Virus record (IMG/VR): IMGVR_UViG_3300038551_000315
Coordinates: 1 to 26,408 of that record
Reading direction: 5' to 3' (one strand)
DNA: 26,408 nucleotides
Origin: a virus
Positions 8,701-15,158 of this stretch are shown one piece after another. Within the stretch, counting starts at the first letter, position 1. Each line of letters opens with the position of its first letter. Below the pieces are notes generated by a model. The model did not search any database, was not told the DNA's origin, and saw nothing but the letters and a program-made list of their open reading frames with translations. A program made the translations under genes and the position numbers.

Positions 8701-9469
8701 GAGCGACGCGTGGGCCAAGCTGCGGTCCGTCCGCACGGTGAACGCGATCGTCTACCAGCGGGATCCGGTGAAGGACTCGCCGGGCGTGTACAACTTCCAC
8801 TGCGCCGTCGGCCCCATCCCCGCCTCGTCGCGCGACGAGTGGGAGTCGGTCGTCGAGGTGCGAGGGAAGCTGTACGTCCCGGTCGGCAAGACGTTCAACT
8901 CGGCCGTCGAGGCGGACGTTGGCGATTGCATCTCCGTGGACGTGCGGGAGATCATGGACGACCGGCGCGGCGGGAAGCGGGTGCTGACGTGGTACGTGCC
9001 CGCCGTCGTCGGCCCCGTCGACCGCCCGAGCACGGTCGCCGAGGTGGAGGAGTTGCTGGAGTCCGGCGAAACGCGGAAACTGTCCGCGCTCGACCGCGAG
9101 ATCCCGCTGCTGAAGACGGCCGAGGAACGGTTCGTTCTCGGAATCGTGCTGGAGCCCGAGACGGTGGACGCGCAGAACGACATCTATTCGGCAGAGGAGA
9201 TCCGGCTGGCGGCGCACCGTTTCATGGAGGAGTTCGGCGGGCTCGGCCTGATGCACCGCCAGCGAGTGAACGACCGCGTGAAGGTCCTGGAGTCGTACGT
9301 CGCGCCGTGCGACTTCGAGGAGGGCGGGCAGAAGGTGAAGAAGGGGACCTGGATCCTCGCCGTGCGCGTGCTCGACGACGAGATGTGGCGCGCGGTGAAG
9401 GAGGGAAAACTCACAGGGTTCTCCATCGGGGGCACCGGGATCCGCAGGCCGGAACCACGCGGGGCTTGA
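5768..9469 (+). CDS. Giant fusion: nucleotidyltransferase + two LigD-PE-like domains + ATP-dependent DNA ligase + XkdF/S78 prohead protease
   Basis: The protein has 1233 residues. A helical N-terminus (1-90) is followed by a pol-beta-type nucleotidyltransferase signature: VGG (125-127), then NDID with D137 and D139. Residues about 220-370 resemble the 3'-phosphoesterase (PE) domain of LigD, with H229, then HVDLR (H236, D238, R240) and EPGSVGATR (314-322). A second PE-like copy (about 582-725) keeps the fold pattern (KGPTVVRAAPSR) but lacks the His/Asp/Arg set. An ATP-dependent ligase follows: motif I KYNGYR (K809; Asn replaces the usual Asp at 811), motif III LDGE (863-866), motif IV EGAMLK (962-967), motif V WAKLR (982-986) and an OB-like part to about 1090. 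The C-terminus (about 1115-1230) matches XkdF (Peptidase_S78_2), with H1163 in GLMHR and S1219 in GFSIGG. The GTG start has a weak ribosome-binding site. XkdF-type proteases are normally a few hundred residues or less, so the rest is an exceptional fusion. Confidence 0.85.
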   Translation: MKVAEIDPTSLKGEPDDALLSLHLRLHQLFAANFAGNDKLSTAGMTREEVVNAELLVQAEMARRGMKHEADDELAREAEALRRSTEKGLAPIHPSGEDRGDVLRLDDVLPHFRSFKLRMPFLYLVGGLANKGETKNDIDLLLRGPVPEEMRRVIEFRLGRMLPAELSSRIQLHDDDLGGPFTSHVELADLVVEMRPRFEVKQMRLDKADDPLLDWPTARGPRPACLQYHFRGKSVHVDLRFQVTDYLVGWTLAVQIAGAVPDVSTVEEARRIADAFDANGSRYNKPIVAPAKVYASPKSREPLEWLDIKGAVYEPGSVGATRFEEGVIVEVDRPKVEWGLQKPYSHEYFLTGGKHVNGILFFRMLQGGREEGGVPAGETFWTAFVSKEALPSVLNRRAVETKSMPPDGKSGLPATLESAVPAEFRYWTKKGEEARKVRDALVDARVFTADSVKVVDGLFRHVTTKMFVGREPERAAVFRGPAFDREPEPVGPEEVPALAAGAFAYVIAGDPFELALACRAVKRRGGDWAIDAPDSPYSLASLAEVGRPFRSGGRAYAASVPVDGEVEWIEVAEPVEKQPRRVPFALSWQFWKGPTVVRAAPSRQVWRFLLGGDDGLRGWELAADPTANDRAAGVRRDFPNDDLLTFEGDVPPGEKVGGVPLNETKNTPSTIAVVDRGVAEVLDEQAGFFKLRLSGRHLKGIFTLVAEGAQEAMWTFARGELPARTAKAESVGPLKLADGTTLANVQFWDPEGMSDADDKGGDRERLRPLAIFQPMKVAPRATNEFRRLDEVAKFATPEALKAGIVVDPKYNGYRFVAEKDAGGRILCATEDYFTRRKTPLPNYAANLPGVAADLKALPGPFVLDGELMAFEGDQPVQRADLARYRATTGPVDDSAVRVMVFRALYLPKHGNLAAQAEEDNRALVEAFLRRAKHFAPAPYRLAKSEVAFHDAIAWASKEPGSEGAMLKLASSNYSLGGESDAWAKLRSVRTVNAIVYQRDPVKDSPGVYNFHCAVGPIPASSRDEWESVVEVRGKLYVPVGKTFNSAVEADVGDCISVDVREIMDDRRGGKRVLTWYVPAVVGPVDRPSTVAEVEELLESGETRKLSALDREIPLLKTAEERFVLGIVLEPETVDAQNDIYSAEEIRLAAHRFMEEFGGLGLMHRQRVNDRVKVLESYVAPCDFEEGGQKVKKGTWILAVRVLDDEMWRAVKEGKLTGFSIGGTGIRRPEPRGA

Positions 9470-9501
9470 CAACTGGATTTCGGAGGGTCAGGCTCCAGGG
9501 C

Positions 9502-10545
9502 GTGAAGGGCGAGCGAGACGACGAGGACGAAGTTCGACGGCTCACCGACATGGAAGTCGCGGAAGTCTCGCTCGTCGATCGGGCCGCGAACAAGCGGCGG
9601 TATCTCGTCACGAAGCGAGGTGATGCGATGACGCAGGAGACGGAAGTGCGGCCTGACGGGAAGGGTGGACTGACGGCAGCGCCGCAGGACGTGGAGAAGA
9701 AGAACTCCGGCGCGACGCTCTCCGACTTGGCAGGGAAGCTCCTCGCCATCGCCGAGAAGATCAAGAGCGGCACGGATCCCGGCGAGTTCGCGTCCGACAT
9801 CAAGGCGGCGACGACGGCGCTCGGCTCCGTGGCGGAGAAGTACCCGTCCCCGGCCCACAAGGCCGACGGCGAGCCCGTCGAGAAGGGGCCCGCCGCGGAG
9901 AAGCTGAACGAGGCGCTCCAGCGGCTGATGAGCGTGGCGAACAAGCTGAAGGCCGGCGGGAAGCCGGAGGAGTTCGCCTCCGAACTGAAGGCCATCGCGG
10001 GCCTCGTGACCGGCGTCGCGAGCCAGTACCCCGCGCCCGCGCAGAAGGCGGAGGATGCTCCGACGGCCCCGGCGGCCCCGACCATCGCCGCTCCGGCAGC
10101 GCCCGCGGCGGCGGCCCCGGCGGCCCCGAGCGCACCCCCGGCGGCAGCGTCGGTCGAGAAGGGCTCGAAGATCGCCACCGCCCGGCTCGCCAAGCTGAAG
10201 GAACTGCACGAGACGCTCGGCGCGCTGATCAAGGAACTGGAGCCGGAGATCGGCGGGGAGCCGACGGCGGGCACGGCGCAGAAGGCGACGGAGGACCCCA
10301 TCGCCAAGGCGCTGGCCGACGTGACGAAGACGCTCGGCGAGGTCGCGAAGAAGGTGGACGCGCACGCCGCGACGCTCGACCAGATCGCGAAGCAGGCGCC
10401 GGCGTCGACGGCGGTGCCGGTGGAAGGGACGAAGCAGCCGGTCCAGAAGGGCTCCGTCCCGTGGCCGCGCGACATGACCGACGCGCGGTACGATCGGAAT
10501 CGCGCGAAGCCCGAGACGACGTTCTTCGACCGGGCCGGGAAGTAG
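9502..10545 (+). CDS. Scaffold-like capsid assembly protein with duplicated helical repeat
   Basis: The 347-residue protein is rich in Ala, Lys, Glu and Pro. It lies between the protease and the capsid protein, the usual place of a scaffold or protease substrate. Residues 20-35 read EVAEVSLVDRAANKRR. A VSLVDRPAN-like motif usually lies at the end of S78-type proteases or in the next ORF, and it favours the GTG start at 9502 over ATG 9550 or ATG 9628, although the latter has the best ribosome-binding site (GAGGTG). Two 45-residue helical repeats align without gaps (about 73-117 and 135-179), sharing DPGEFASDIKA/KPEEFASELKA and EKYPSP/SQYPAP. An Ala-Pro linker (about 185-215), more helices and a C-terminal WPRDM (321-325) follow. 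The scaffold role is inferred from context and composition. Confidence 0.78.
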   Translation: MKGERDDEDEVRRLTDMEVAEVSLVDRAANKRRYLVTKRGDAMTQETEVRPDGKGGLTAAPQDVEKKNSGATLSDLAGKLLAIAEKIKSGTDPGEFASDIKAATTALGSVAEKYPSPAHKADGEPVEKGPAAEKLNEALQRLMSVANKLKAGGKPEEFASELKAIAGLVTGVASQYPAPAQKAEDAPTAPAAPTIAAPAAPAAAAPAAPSAPPAAASVEKGSKIATARLAKLKELHETLGALIKELEPEIGGEPTAGTAQKATEDPIAKALADVTKTLGEVAKKVDAHAATLDQIAKQAPASTAVPVEGTKQPVQKGSVPWPRDMTDARYDRNRAKPETTFFDRAGK

Positions 10546-10560
10546 GGCGGAAGGGCAGAC

Positions 10561-10583
10561 GGCAGGCGCCGGAGCGCGCCGCC
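10561..10583 (+). promoter_or_regulatory. Stem-loop just upstream of the capsid gene
   Basis: GGC (10561-10563) and GGCGC (10565-10569) pair with GCGCC (10576-10580) and GCC (10581-10583), giving eight pairs with one bulged A and a six-base loop. The ribosome-binding site of the capsid gene (AGGAGGAA) follows directly. No T-run is present. It may mark a processed 5' end or protect the capsid message. Confidence 0.4.
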
Positions 10584-10596
10584 AGGAGGAAGTCAG

Positions 10597-11553
10597 ATGG
10601 TCGCAGGGATCACGGACAATCGCTCGTTGCTGGAGAAGGCGGACCTCGCGCTGGCGGACCTGCTGTCGGACGGCGGCCTGTTGCAGCCGGCGCAGGCGCA
10701 GACGTTCATGCGCCTGCTGATCGACGAAGCGGTCGTCATGAAGATGGCGACGGTCGTCCCGATGCGCACGCCGAGCCAGCTGATCGAGAAGATCAAGTTC
10801 GGCTCGCGCATCCTGCGCCCCGGCGTGGAGGCGACGGCGCTCGCCGCGACGGAGCGCGTCAAGCCCGACCTGAGCAAGGTCGAGTTGGCCGCGAAGCTCT
10901 TCAAGGCAGAAGTCTACCTCGGCGACGAGACGCTGGAGGACAACATCGAGAAGGACGCGCTCCGCAACACGATCATGCAGATGCTCGGCGAGCGGATCGC
11001 GACCGACCTCGACGAACTGATCCTCAACGGCGACACCGCGTCGGCCGACCTCTTCCTGAAGACGCTGAACGGGATCGTCGCGCAGATCACCGGCGCGGGC
11101 TCGCACACGGTGAACGCGACCGACACGCGCCTGAACAAGGGGATCCTGCGCGACTGCTTCCGCGCGATGCCGTCGCCCTACCTGCGGGCGCCCCAGCGGA
11201 TGGCGTTCCTGACCTCCATCGACGCGGAACTCGACTGGCGCGACTCCGTGAGCGACCGCGCGACGCCGCTGGGCGACGACGCGGTGGTCGGGGCGGGGTC
11301 CATCCCGTACTCCAAGGTGGCGGTCATCGGCGTGCCGATGATGCCGGAGAACGTCGGCACGGGCTCGCACTGCACCTACGTCATCTTCTGCGACCCGAAG
11401 AACATCAACGTGGGCGTCCACCGGGAGATCCGCATCGAGACGGACCGGGACATCTCGGCGGGCGTCCTGAAGGTCGTGGCGTCCCTGCGCGTGGACGTGA
11501 AGTGGGCCGAGATGCCCGCCACGGTGAAGGCGTACAACGTCAAGGCGGCGTAG
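10597..11553 (+). CDS. Major capsid protein (HK97-fold type)
   Basis: The 318-residue protein is the shell subunit by position (after protease and scaffold-like genes) and by its sequence layout. An N-terminal helical stretch (LLEKADLALADLLSDGGLL) leads to LQPAQAQTFMRLLIDEAVVM, a beta/E-loop-like region (about 55-110), a spine-helix-like segment LRNTIMQMLGERIATDLDEL (about 127-146) and a C-terminal strand region ending DVKWAEMPATVKAYNVKAA. The ATG at 10597 follows a strong GGAGGA. There is no extra decoration domain. The stop codon lies in the loop of an inverted repeat. Hairpins on both sides of the gene suggest a protected or individually ended mRNA, in line with the high expression expected of this product. 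Confidence 0.87.
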   Translation: MVAGITDNRSLLEKADLALADLLSDGGLLQPAQAQTFMRLLIDEAVVMKMATVVPMRTPSQLIEKIKFGSRILRPGVEATALAATERVKPDLSKVELAAKLFKAEVYLGDETLEDNIEKDALRNTIMQMLGERIATDLDELILNGDTASADLFLKTLNGIVAQITGAGSHTVNATDTRLNKGILRDCFRAMPSPYLRAPQRMAFLTSIDAELDWRDSVSDRATPLGDDAVVGAGSIPYSKVAVIGVPMMPENVGTGSHCTYVIFCDPKNINVGVHREIRIETDRDISAGVLKVVASLRVDVKWAEMPATVKAYNVKAA

Positions 11554-11595
11554 CCGCCGCGAACTGAGCCGGCGGCGGGGCCGCTGCCCCGCCGC
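11544..11595 (+). promoter_or_regulatory. Overlapping alternative hairpins at the 3' end of the capsid gene
   Basis: Three pairings can be read. H1: GGCGGC (11544-11549) with GCCGCC (11553-11558), loop GTA, enclosing the stop TAG. H2: GCCGCCG (11553-11559) with CGGCGGC (11570-11576). H3: GCGGCGGGG (11572-11580) with CCCCGCCGC (11587-11595), a perfect nine-pair stem with a six-base loop. H2 excludes both H1 and H3, while H1 and H3 can coexist. This resembles an attenuator or a stacked 3' end structure. No T-tract follows H3, so a classical intrinsic terminator is not supported. The ribosome-binding site of the next gene follows at about 11606-11611. Confidence 0.5.
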
Positions 11596-11618
11596 GCGGA
11601 GTCGGAAGGAGAACGAAC

Positions 11619-11957
11619 ATGGCAGGCGGAGCGACCTCGGCACTCGGAACGCTGGCGATCGTCGAGTCCATCAAGCACGACGGCGGCTCCTTCGTGGACC
11701 GCTGCACGCTGGTCGGGGACGCCGACTACGCGACGAACGGGACCTCGGGGCTCCAGGCGGCCCTCCGCGCCCTGCGGAAGTCCCCGCACCTCGACCTCGT
11801 GTCCGTCGTGGACGAGGGCGTCCAGGCGGGCCACTACCTCGTGTACGACCACGCGGCCGACAAGCTCGTGGCGTTCGTGCGGACGACGGGCGTGGAGGCG
11901 GCGGCAGGGACGGACCTGCACGCGACGACCTTCGTCCTGGTCATCGCGAGCTACTAG
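11619..11957 (+). CDS. Probable head decoration protein (112 aa)
   Basis: This small protein directly after the capsid gene has a strong ribosome-binding site (GGAAGGAGA). Residues 1-20 are Ala/Gly/Ser rich. The rest alternates strands (HYLVYDHAADKLVAFVRTT, DLHATTFVLVIASY) as in a compact beta protein. No signal peptide is present. Size and position match capsid decoration or cement proteins, but no family motif is recognised, so the role is contextual. The stop codon is enclosed in an eight-pair inverted repeat and a second hairpin follows, as if the transcript segment were individually protected. Confidence 0.7.
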   Translation: MAGGATSALGTLAIVESIKHDGGSFVDRCTLVGDADYATNGTSGLQAALRALRKSPHLDLVSVVDEGVQAGHYLVYDHAADKLVAFVRTTGVEAAAGTDLHATTFVLVIASY

Positions 11958-11991
11958 CTCGCGGCGACGAGTGCCCGCGCCTTCGCGGGCA
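11945..11991 (+). promoter_or_regulatory. Two tandem hairpins at the 3' end of the decoration gene
   Basis: The first is CGCGAGCT (11945-11952) with AGCTCGCG (11956-11963) around the loop ACT; the stop TAG is at 11955-11957. The second is TGCCCGCG (11972-11979) with CGCGGGCA (11984-11991) around loop CCTT. Both stems are perfect eight-pair stems and can coexist. The next ribosome-binding site (GAGGAG, 11992-11997) follows immediately. No T-run is present. Confidence 0.55.
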
Positions 11992-12004
11992 GAGGAGTTG
12001 AACG

Positions 12005-12934
12005 ATGACGACGGAAGTCAAGACCTCCTTCGGTTCGGGTGGGGCCGGGCTCGCGCCCGGCTCGTCGAGCGTTCCCGACCTCGCCACGATCCTGCGGGGG
12101 ATCATCGACGACATCGGCTCCGTCAAGGGGGCGACCGTCTCGACGGGCGACGTGAGCGCCACGGCAGCGGCGGCCGTGGCCGCCGTGGCGACCGGAGATT
12201 CGACGGCGACCGCCGAGGCTGCCATCGCGGCCGTCGGGACGGCCGACGTGGGCGAGACCTACGGCGTGGCGGACGGGTTCATCGTCGGCGCGCCGACGAC
12301 CCCGTCTTCGCAGGCGGTGGACCCCGGCGGCGAGACGGACTGGAACGTGAACGTCTCCGCCGGGTACGGTTTCTGCAACGGCGTGGGCCACTACCACGCG
12401 GCGCAGGTGGACCTGAACGTGTCCACCGGCGTCAAGATCATGAACATCGGCCAGGGCGTCTACGCCTGGATCGTGCTGGCCGAGGCCGCCGGCGTCGTGA
12501 CCTGGGTCGTCGTGCTCGGCGTCGCCGCCGCTTGGGGCGCGCAGACGATCCCGACCGACGGGGACATCACGACCGGCGTCGGGCACGCGCGCTGGACGAA
12601 GGTGGCGCTCTGCCTCGCGCACCGCACGGCCGACGCCGCCGTGACCACGACGGAGGACCCGTCCCCGATGAAGAAGTGGGGGGGCGCCGGCACCACCCTG
12701 ATCAACGAACTGAAGACCCGCGCGGGCGAGGCTCGCACGCTCGCGAACGACCTGCGGACGAAGTACAACGCGGCGGTCACGCTGATCAACGAACTGAAGA
12801 CCCGCGCGGGCGAGTCGAAGACGCTGACCGACGAGCTCAAGAACGACCTGGGCGAGGCGCGCGCGCTGGCGAACGCGCTGAAGGCGGCGCTCAACGCCGT
12901 CGCCGCGTGGTCGCAGACCGTCGTGAAGGGCTAG
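12005..12934 (+). CDS. Fibre-like virion protein with C-terminal coiled-coil repeats (309 aa)
   Basis: The N-terminal 40 residues are flexible (FGSGGAGLAPGSSSVPDL) and lead into an Ala/Thr-rich segment (about 45-80). A beta domain (about 95-215) follows, containing VDPGGETDWNVNVSAGYGF and HARWTKVALCLAHRTA. The C-terminal 75 residues are a helical repeat: TLINELKTRAGE occurs twice exactly, followed by related copies (TLTDELKNDLGE, ALANALKAALNA), so a trimeric coiled coil is likely. The architecture of attachment segment, beta domain and coiled coil fits a capsid fibre. Its place immediately after the decoration gene and before the connector genes favours a head-bound over a tail-bound fibre. 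The exact function is unknown. The ribosome-binding site GAGGAG precedes the ATG. Confidence 0.7.
   Translation: MTTEVKTSFGSGGAGLAPGSSSVPDLATILRGIIDDIGSVKGATVSTGDVSATAAAAVAAVATGDSTATAEAAIAAVGTADVGETYGVADGFIVGAPTTPSSQAVDPGGETDWNVNVSAGYGFCNGVGHYHAAQVDLNVSTGVKIMNIGQGVYAWIVLAEAAGVVTWVVVLGVAAAWGAQTIPTDGDITTGVGHARWTKVALCLAHRTADAAVTTTEDPSPMKKWGGAGTTLINELKTRAGEARTLANDLRTKYNAAVTLINELKTRAGESKTLTDELKNDLGEARALANALKAALNAVAAWSQTVVKG
12698..12814 (+). repeat. 33-bp exact direct repeat within the coiled-coil region
   Basis: The same 33 bases occur at 12698-12730 and 12782-12814, 84 bases (28 codons) apart and in frame. They encode LINELKTRAGE. Identity at the DNA level, including third positions, points to a recent tandem duplication or gene conversion within the gene, which would lengthen the coiled coil. 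Further diverged copies follow to about 12890. Confidence 0.85.
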
Positions 12935-12935
12935 G

Positions 12936-12959
12936 TCCGCCCGCGCCGACCGCGGCGGA
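12936..12959 (+). promoter_or_regulatory. Stem-loop just after the fibre gene stop
   Basis: TCCGCC (12936-12941) pairs with GGCGGA (12954-12959). A smaller inner GCG/CGC pairing is possible. The stem begins two bases after the stop TAG (12932-12934). No T-run follows. Confidence 0.35.
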
Positions 12960-12980
12960 ATGGGCCACCGGAGGGAAGCC

Positions 12981-13409
12981 ATGGGAACCAAGATCGTCCG
13001 AGTGCGGCCGCCGTCGAAGCGGGACCCGTCCTGCATCGACACCCACGTCGTCGCCGGGGCGAAGTTCGTCCAGGGCGGCGGGTGGTACGAGGTGCCGGAC
13101 GCCATCGCGGCGGTGCTGGCGGAGACGCGGGTGAACGAGGGCGACCCGAACTCCTCCCCCGCGTTCGACGTGTGCGCGACCAAGGACGCCGCGCTGGCCC
13201 TGGAGGAGAAGCTCAGGGCGGAGGACGCCGAGCGGGAGGCGAAGGCCACCGCGCCCCGCGTCGTCCAGTTCTCGGGGATCTCGACGGGCGCGCTGACGAC
13301 GGCGGACCTCCCGCGTCCGTCGACGCCGGGCGTGCTCCAGCCGCCGCCGCCGGCCCCGCCGGCAGACGGCTCAGGGAAGCGGGCGTCAGCCCGCGCGAAG
13401 CCCGAGTAG
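12981..13409 (+). CDS. Hypothetical phage protein (142 aa), proline-rich C-terminus
   Basis: The ATG at 12981 is preferred over the ATG at 12960 because GGAGGGAA lies six bases upstream. Residues 1-75 form a compact region (KIVRVRPPSKRD, KFVQGGGWYEVPDAIAAVL). An acidic helix (EEKLRAEDAEREAKA) leads to a flexible Pro/Ser/Ala tail with a run of prolines (about 121-127) and a basic end. In head-to-tail gene blocks, small proteins with such a domain plus low-complexity tail are often virion-associated, but I do not recognise this one. An imperfect inverted repeat, GAGT and GTCGCGACTC, overlaps its stop codon. Confidence 0.68.
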   Translation: MGTKIVRVRPPSKRDPSCIDTHVVAGAKFVQGGGWYEVPDAIAAVLAETRVNEGDPNSSPAFDVCATKDAALALEEKLRAEDAEREAKATAPRVVQFSGISTGALTTADLPRPSTPGVLQPPPPAPPADGSGKRASARAKPE

Positions 13410-13420
13410 TCGCGACTCCC

Positions 13421-13439
13421 GCCGCTCTTGGTGGGCGGC
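13421..13439 (+). promoter_or_regulatory. Intergenic stem-loop
   Basis: GCCGCTC (13421-13427) pairs with GGGCGGC (13433-13439), with one G-U pair and loop TTGGT. It sits in the 61-base gap between two genes, upstream of the ribosome-binding site GGGAGGA. There is no T-run. Confidence 0.35.
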
Positions 13440-13470
13440 TCGGGCGCAACGGCTCGGGCGGGAGGACGCG

Positions 13471-15147
13471 ATGACCGAATCCGTCAAGGACGCCGCGACC
13501 GGCACCGACCGAGACGTCAGCGGCCCGCAGGTACGGCTCCCCGTCTCGCGCACGTACACCTACGACACGGGCAAGCAGATGACCTTCCGCTCGCTCGGGA
13601 TCGACGCCGCCTTCTCGCTTCTGCCCGGAGCAGCGGAATCGATCAGCGTGGTCGGGGACGCCGTGGTGATGGAGTTCAAGGGCGACGTTTCGACCCTCGG
13701 GACGATCCAAGCGCTGATCGCGAGCAACCCGGTGGCCAAGGAGATGATCGCCCTCAGCGGCGATGCGGGGACCATTCCCCTCGCGTGGGCCGGGGCGGCG
13801 GCGAACCTGTGGAACGACCTCTACGCGACGGCCGCCGCGATGATCGTCCAGGACGACGAGGGGCACTGGGCGCCGTTCTCGGGGAAGTCGATCGTCGTCG
13901 AGGTGAAGCTCGACGCGTTCGCCGCCGTTCCTGACTCGGCTCTCTCGGTCGGCACGGACGACGGGCTCATCAGCGGCGCCAAGAAGGTCCAGATCGTCAC
14001 CGCCGACGGGACGCGCGTGCAGCAGACCGATGCGACCAAGCTGGTCGCCACTGTGAAGCAGGGCACCGCGGCCGATCTCAAGTGCGAGCCGACGCAGGCC
14101 GACGCGGCGAAGCTCGTCGTGACGGCCAAGCAGGCGACGGCGGCCGACCTGAAGTGCACGGAGGCCAGCGCGGCGGACATCAAGACCGCCGTGCAGGAGG
14201 TCGCGTCTGCTTGCGCCACGGATCGGGCCGACGCCGCACCCGCGGAGGCACTGTTGGGGGGCGGCAAGGCGACCGACCTGACGGCGCTCCCGGCCGACGT
14301 TGCGGCCGGCAAGCTGGTGGCGTTCCTGGCCGACCTGAAGGGAATCCTACTGAGCCGGTTGATGCTCCCGATCGCGGTTGGCGGCGCGGCCGGCGAAGTC
14401 GTAGGCACGACGGGTAAGCTGCCCTACGTTGCCGGCGTCTCGCACACCATCAACGCAACCGGGCCGAAGACGGTGACGGTCCGCGAGTTGGTCGGAGGTG
14501 TGTCGTGGTCGGTCGCCAGCGGCGGCGGGCATAGCGTCTTGGCTAGCGGCAGGGCCGTGACGATCACCGTCAAGAACGACGACAGCACGACGACCGCCGA
14601 CGTGATTGCAGACATCGCCGCGTCGGCCACCGTCTCCCGCCTGATGGCGCTCACCGGCACCGCGGGAGATCATTGGGACCACACGCTTGCCGGAGCCGGC
14701 GAGGCGCTGGAATACGACGGGACGATCCCGGCGCAGGTGACGTGCATGCGCTGGCCGGACGGCTACTTCCGGCCCGCCGAGATCGACAGCACGGACGGGA
14801 TCAAGACCTCCCTGTCGTCGCTCCTCTTCTCCGAGGATGGCTCGCGCAACGTCATGCGCGTCGAACGGCAGGGCGGCGAGACGGGCCGGTCGGCCGCGAG
14901 CGCGATCGTCGTCCCGGCAGGGACCACGGGCCGCATCCTCGGCCACGTGCTCGAAGCCGGCGCGGGCGGGGCGACCTTCAACGTGCGCAAGGACGCCGTG
15001 ATCGGGGGCGCGATCATCGCGCAGTTCGTCCTCGCGGCAAACACCTACGATCTGCGCGACTGGCCCGACTGGCCCTTCGGCAACGGCCTGTACTGCGAGA
15101 TCGCGGCCGGTGGCGGCGCGTTCAACTTCGTCACCCGCAACACCTAG
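13471..15147 (+). CDS. Large fibre-like virion protein with internal repeats (558 aa)
   Basis: No enzyme motif is seen. The N-terminal 150 residues look like a folded domain (SRTYTYDTGKQMTFRSLGID, GDAVVMEFKGDVSTLGTIQA). Residues about 185-250 hold short tandem units built on DATKLVATVKQGTAADLKC, DAAKLVVTAKQATAADLKC and a shorter SAADIKTAVQEV. Such units are typical of beta-helical or triple-stranded fibre shafts. The C-terminal 180 residues contain strand-rich segments (SAIVVPAGTTGRILGHVLEA) that could be a head or adhesin domain. The start codon follows GGGAGGA. With the preceding fibre and the following lectin-like gene it forms a surface-protein island. Whether it sits on the capsid or the tail cannot be read from sequence alone. 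Confidence 0.7.
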   Translation: MTESVKDAATGTDRDVSGPQVRLPVSRTYTYDTGKQMTFRSLGIDAAFSLLPGAAESISVVGDAVVMEFKGDVSTLGTIQALIASNPVAKEMIALSGDAGTIPLAWAGAAANLWNDLYATAAAMIVQDDEGHWAPFSGKSIVVEVKLDAFAAVPDSALSVGTDDGLISGAKKVQIVTADGTRVQQTDATKLVATVKQGTAADLKCEPTQADAAKLVVTAKQATAADLKCTEASAADIKTAVQEVASACATDRADAAPAEALLGGGKATDLTALPADVAAGKLVAFLADLKGILLSRLMLPIAVGGAAGEVVGTTGKLPYVAGVSHTINATGPKTVTVRELVGGVSWSVASGGGHSVLASGRAVTITVKNDDSTTTADVIADIAASATVSRLMALTGTAGDHWDHTLAGAGEALEYDGTIPAQVTCMRWPDGYFRPAEIDSTDGIKTSLSSLLFSEDGSRNVMRVERQGGETGRSAASAIVVPAGTTGRILGHVLEAGAGGATFNVRKDAVIGGAIIAQFVLAANTYDLRDWPDWPFGNGLYCEIAAGGGAFNFVTRNT

Positions 15148-15158
15148 GGAGACGGTGC

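Noticed and set aside
9184-11643. Long - strand frame opposite scaffold-like and capsid genes
   Set aside because: Antisense shadow; composition is typical of such frames and it has no ribosome-binding site context.
12960-12980. Upstream ATG for the 142-residue protein
   Set aside because: It has no ribosome-binding site and adjoins a stem-loop; the ATG at 12981 has GGAGGGAA at the right distance.
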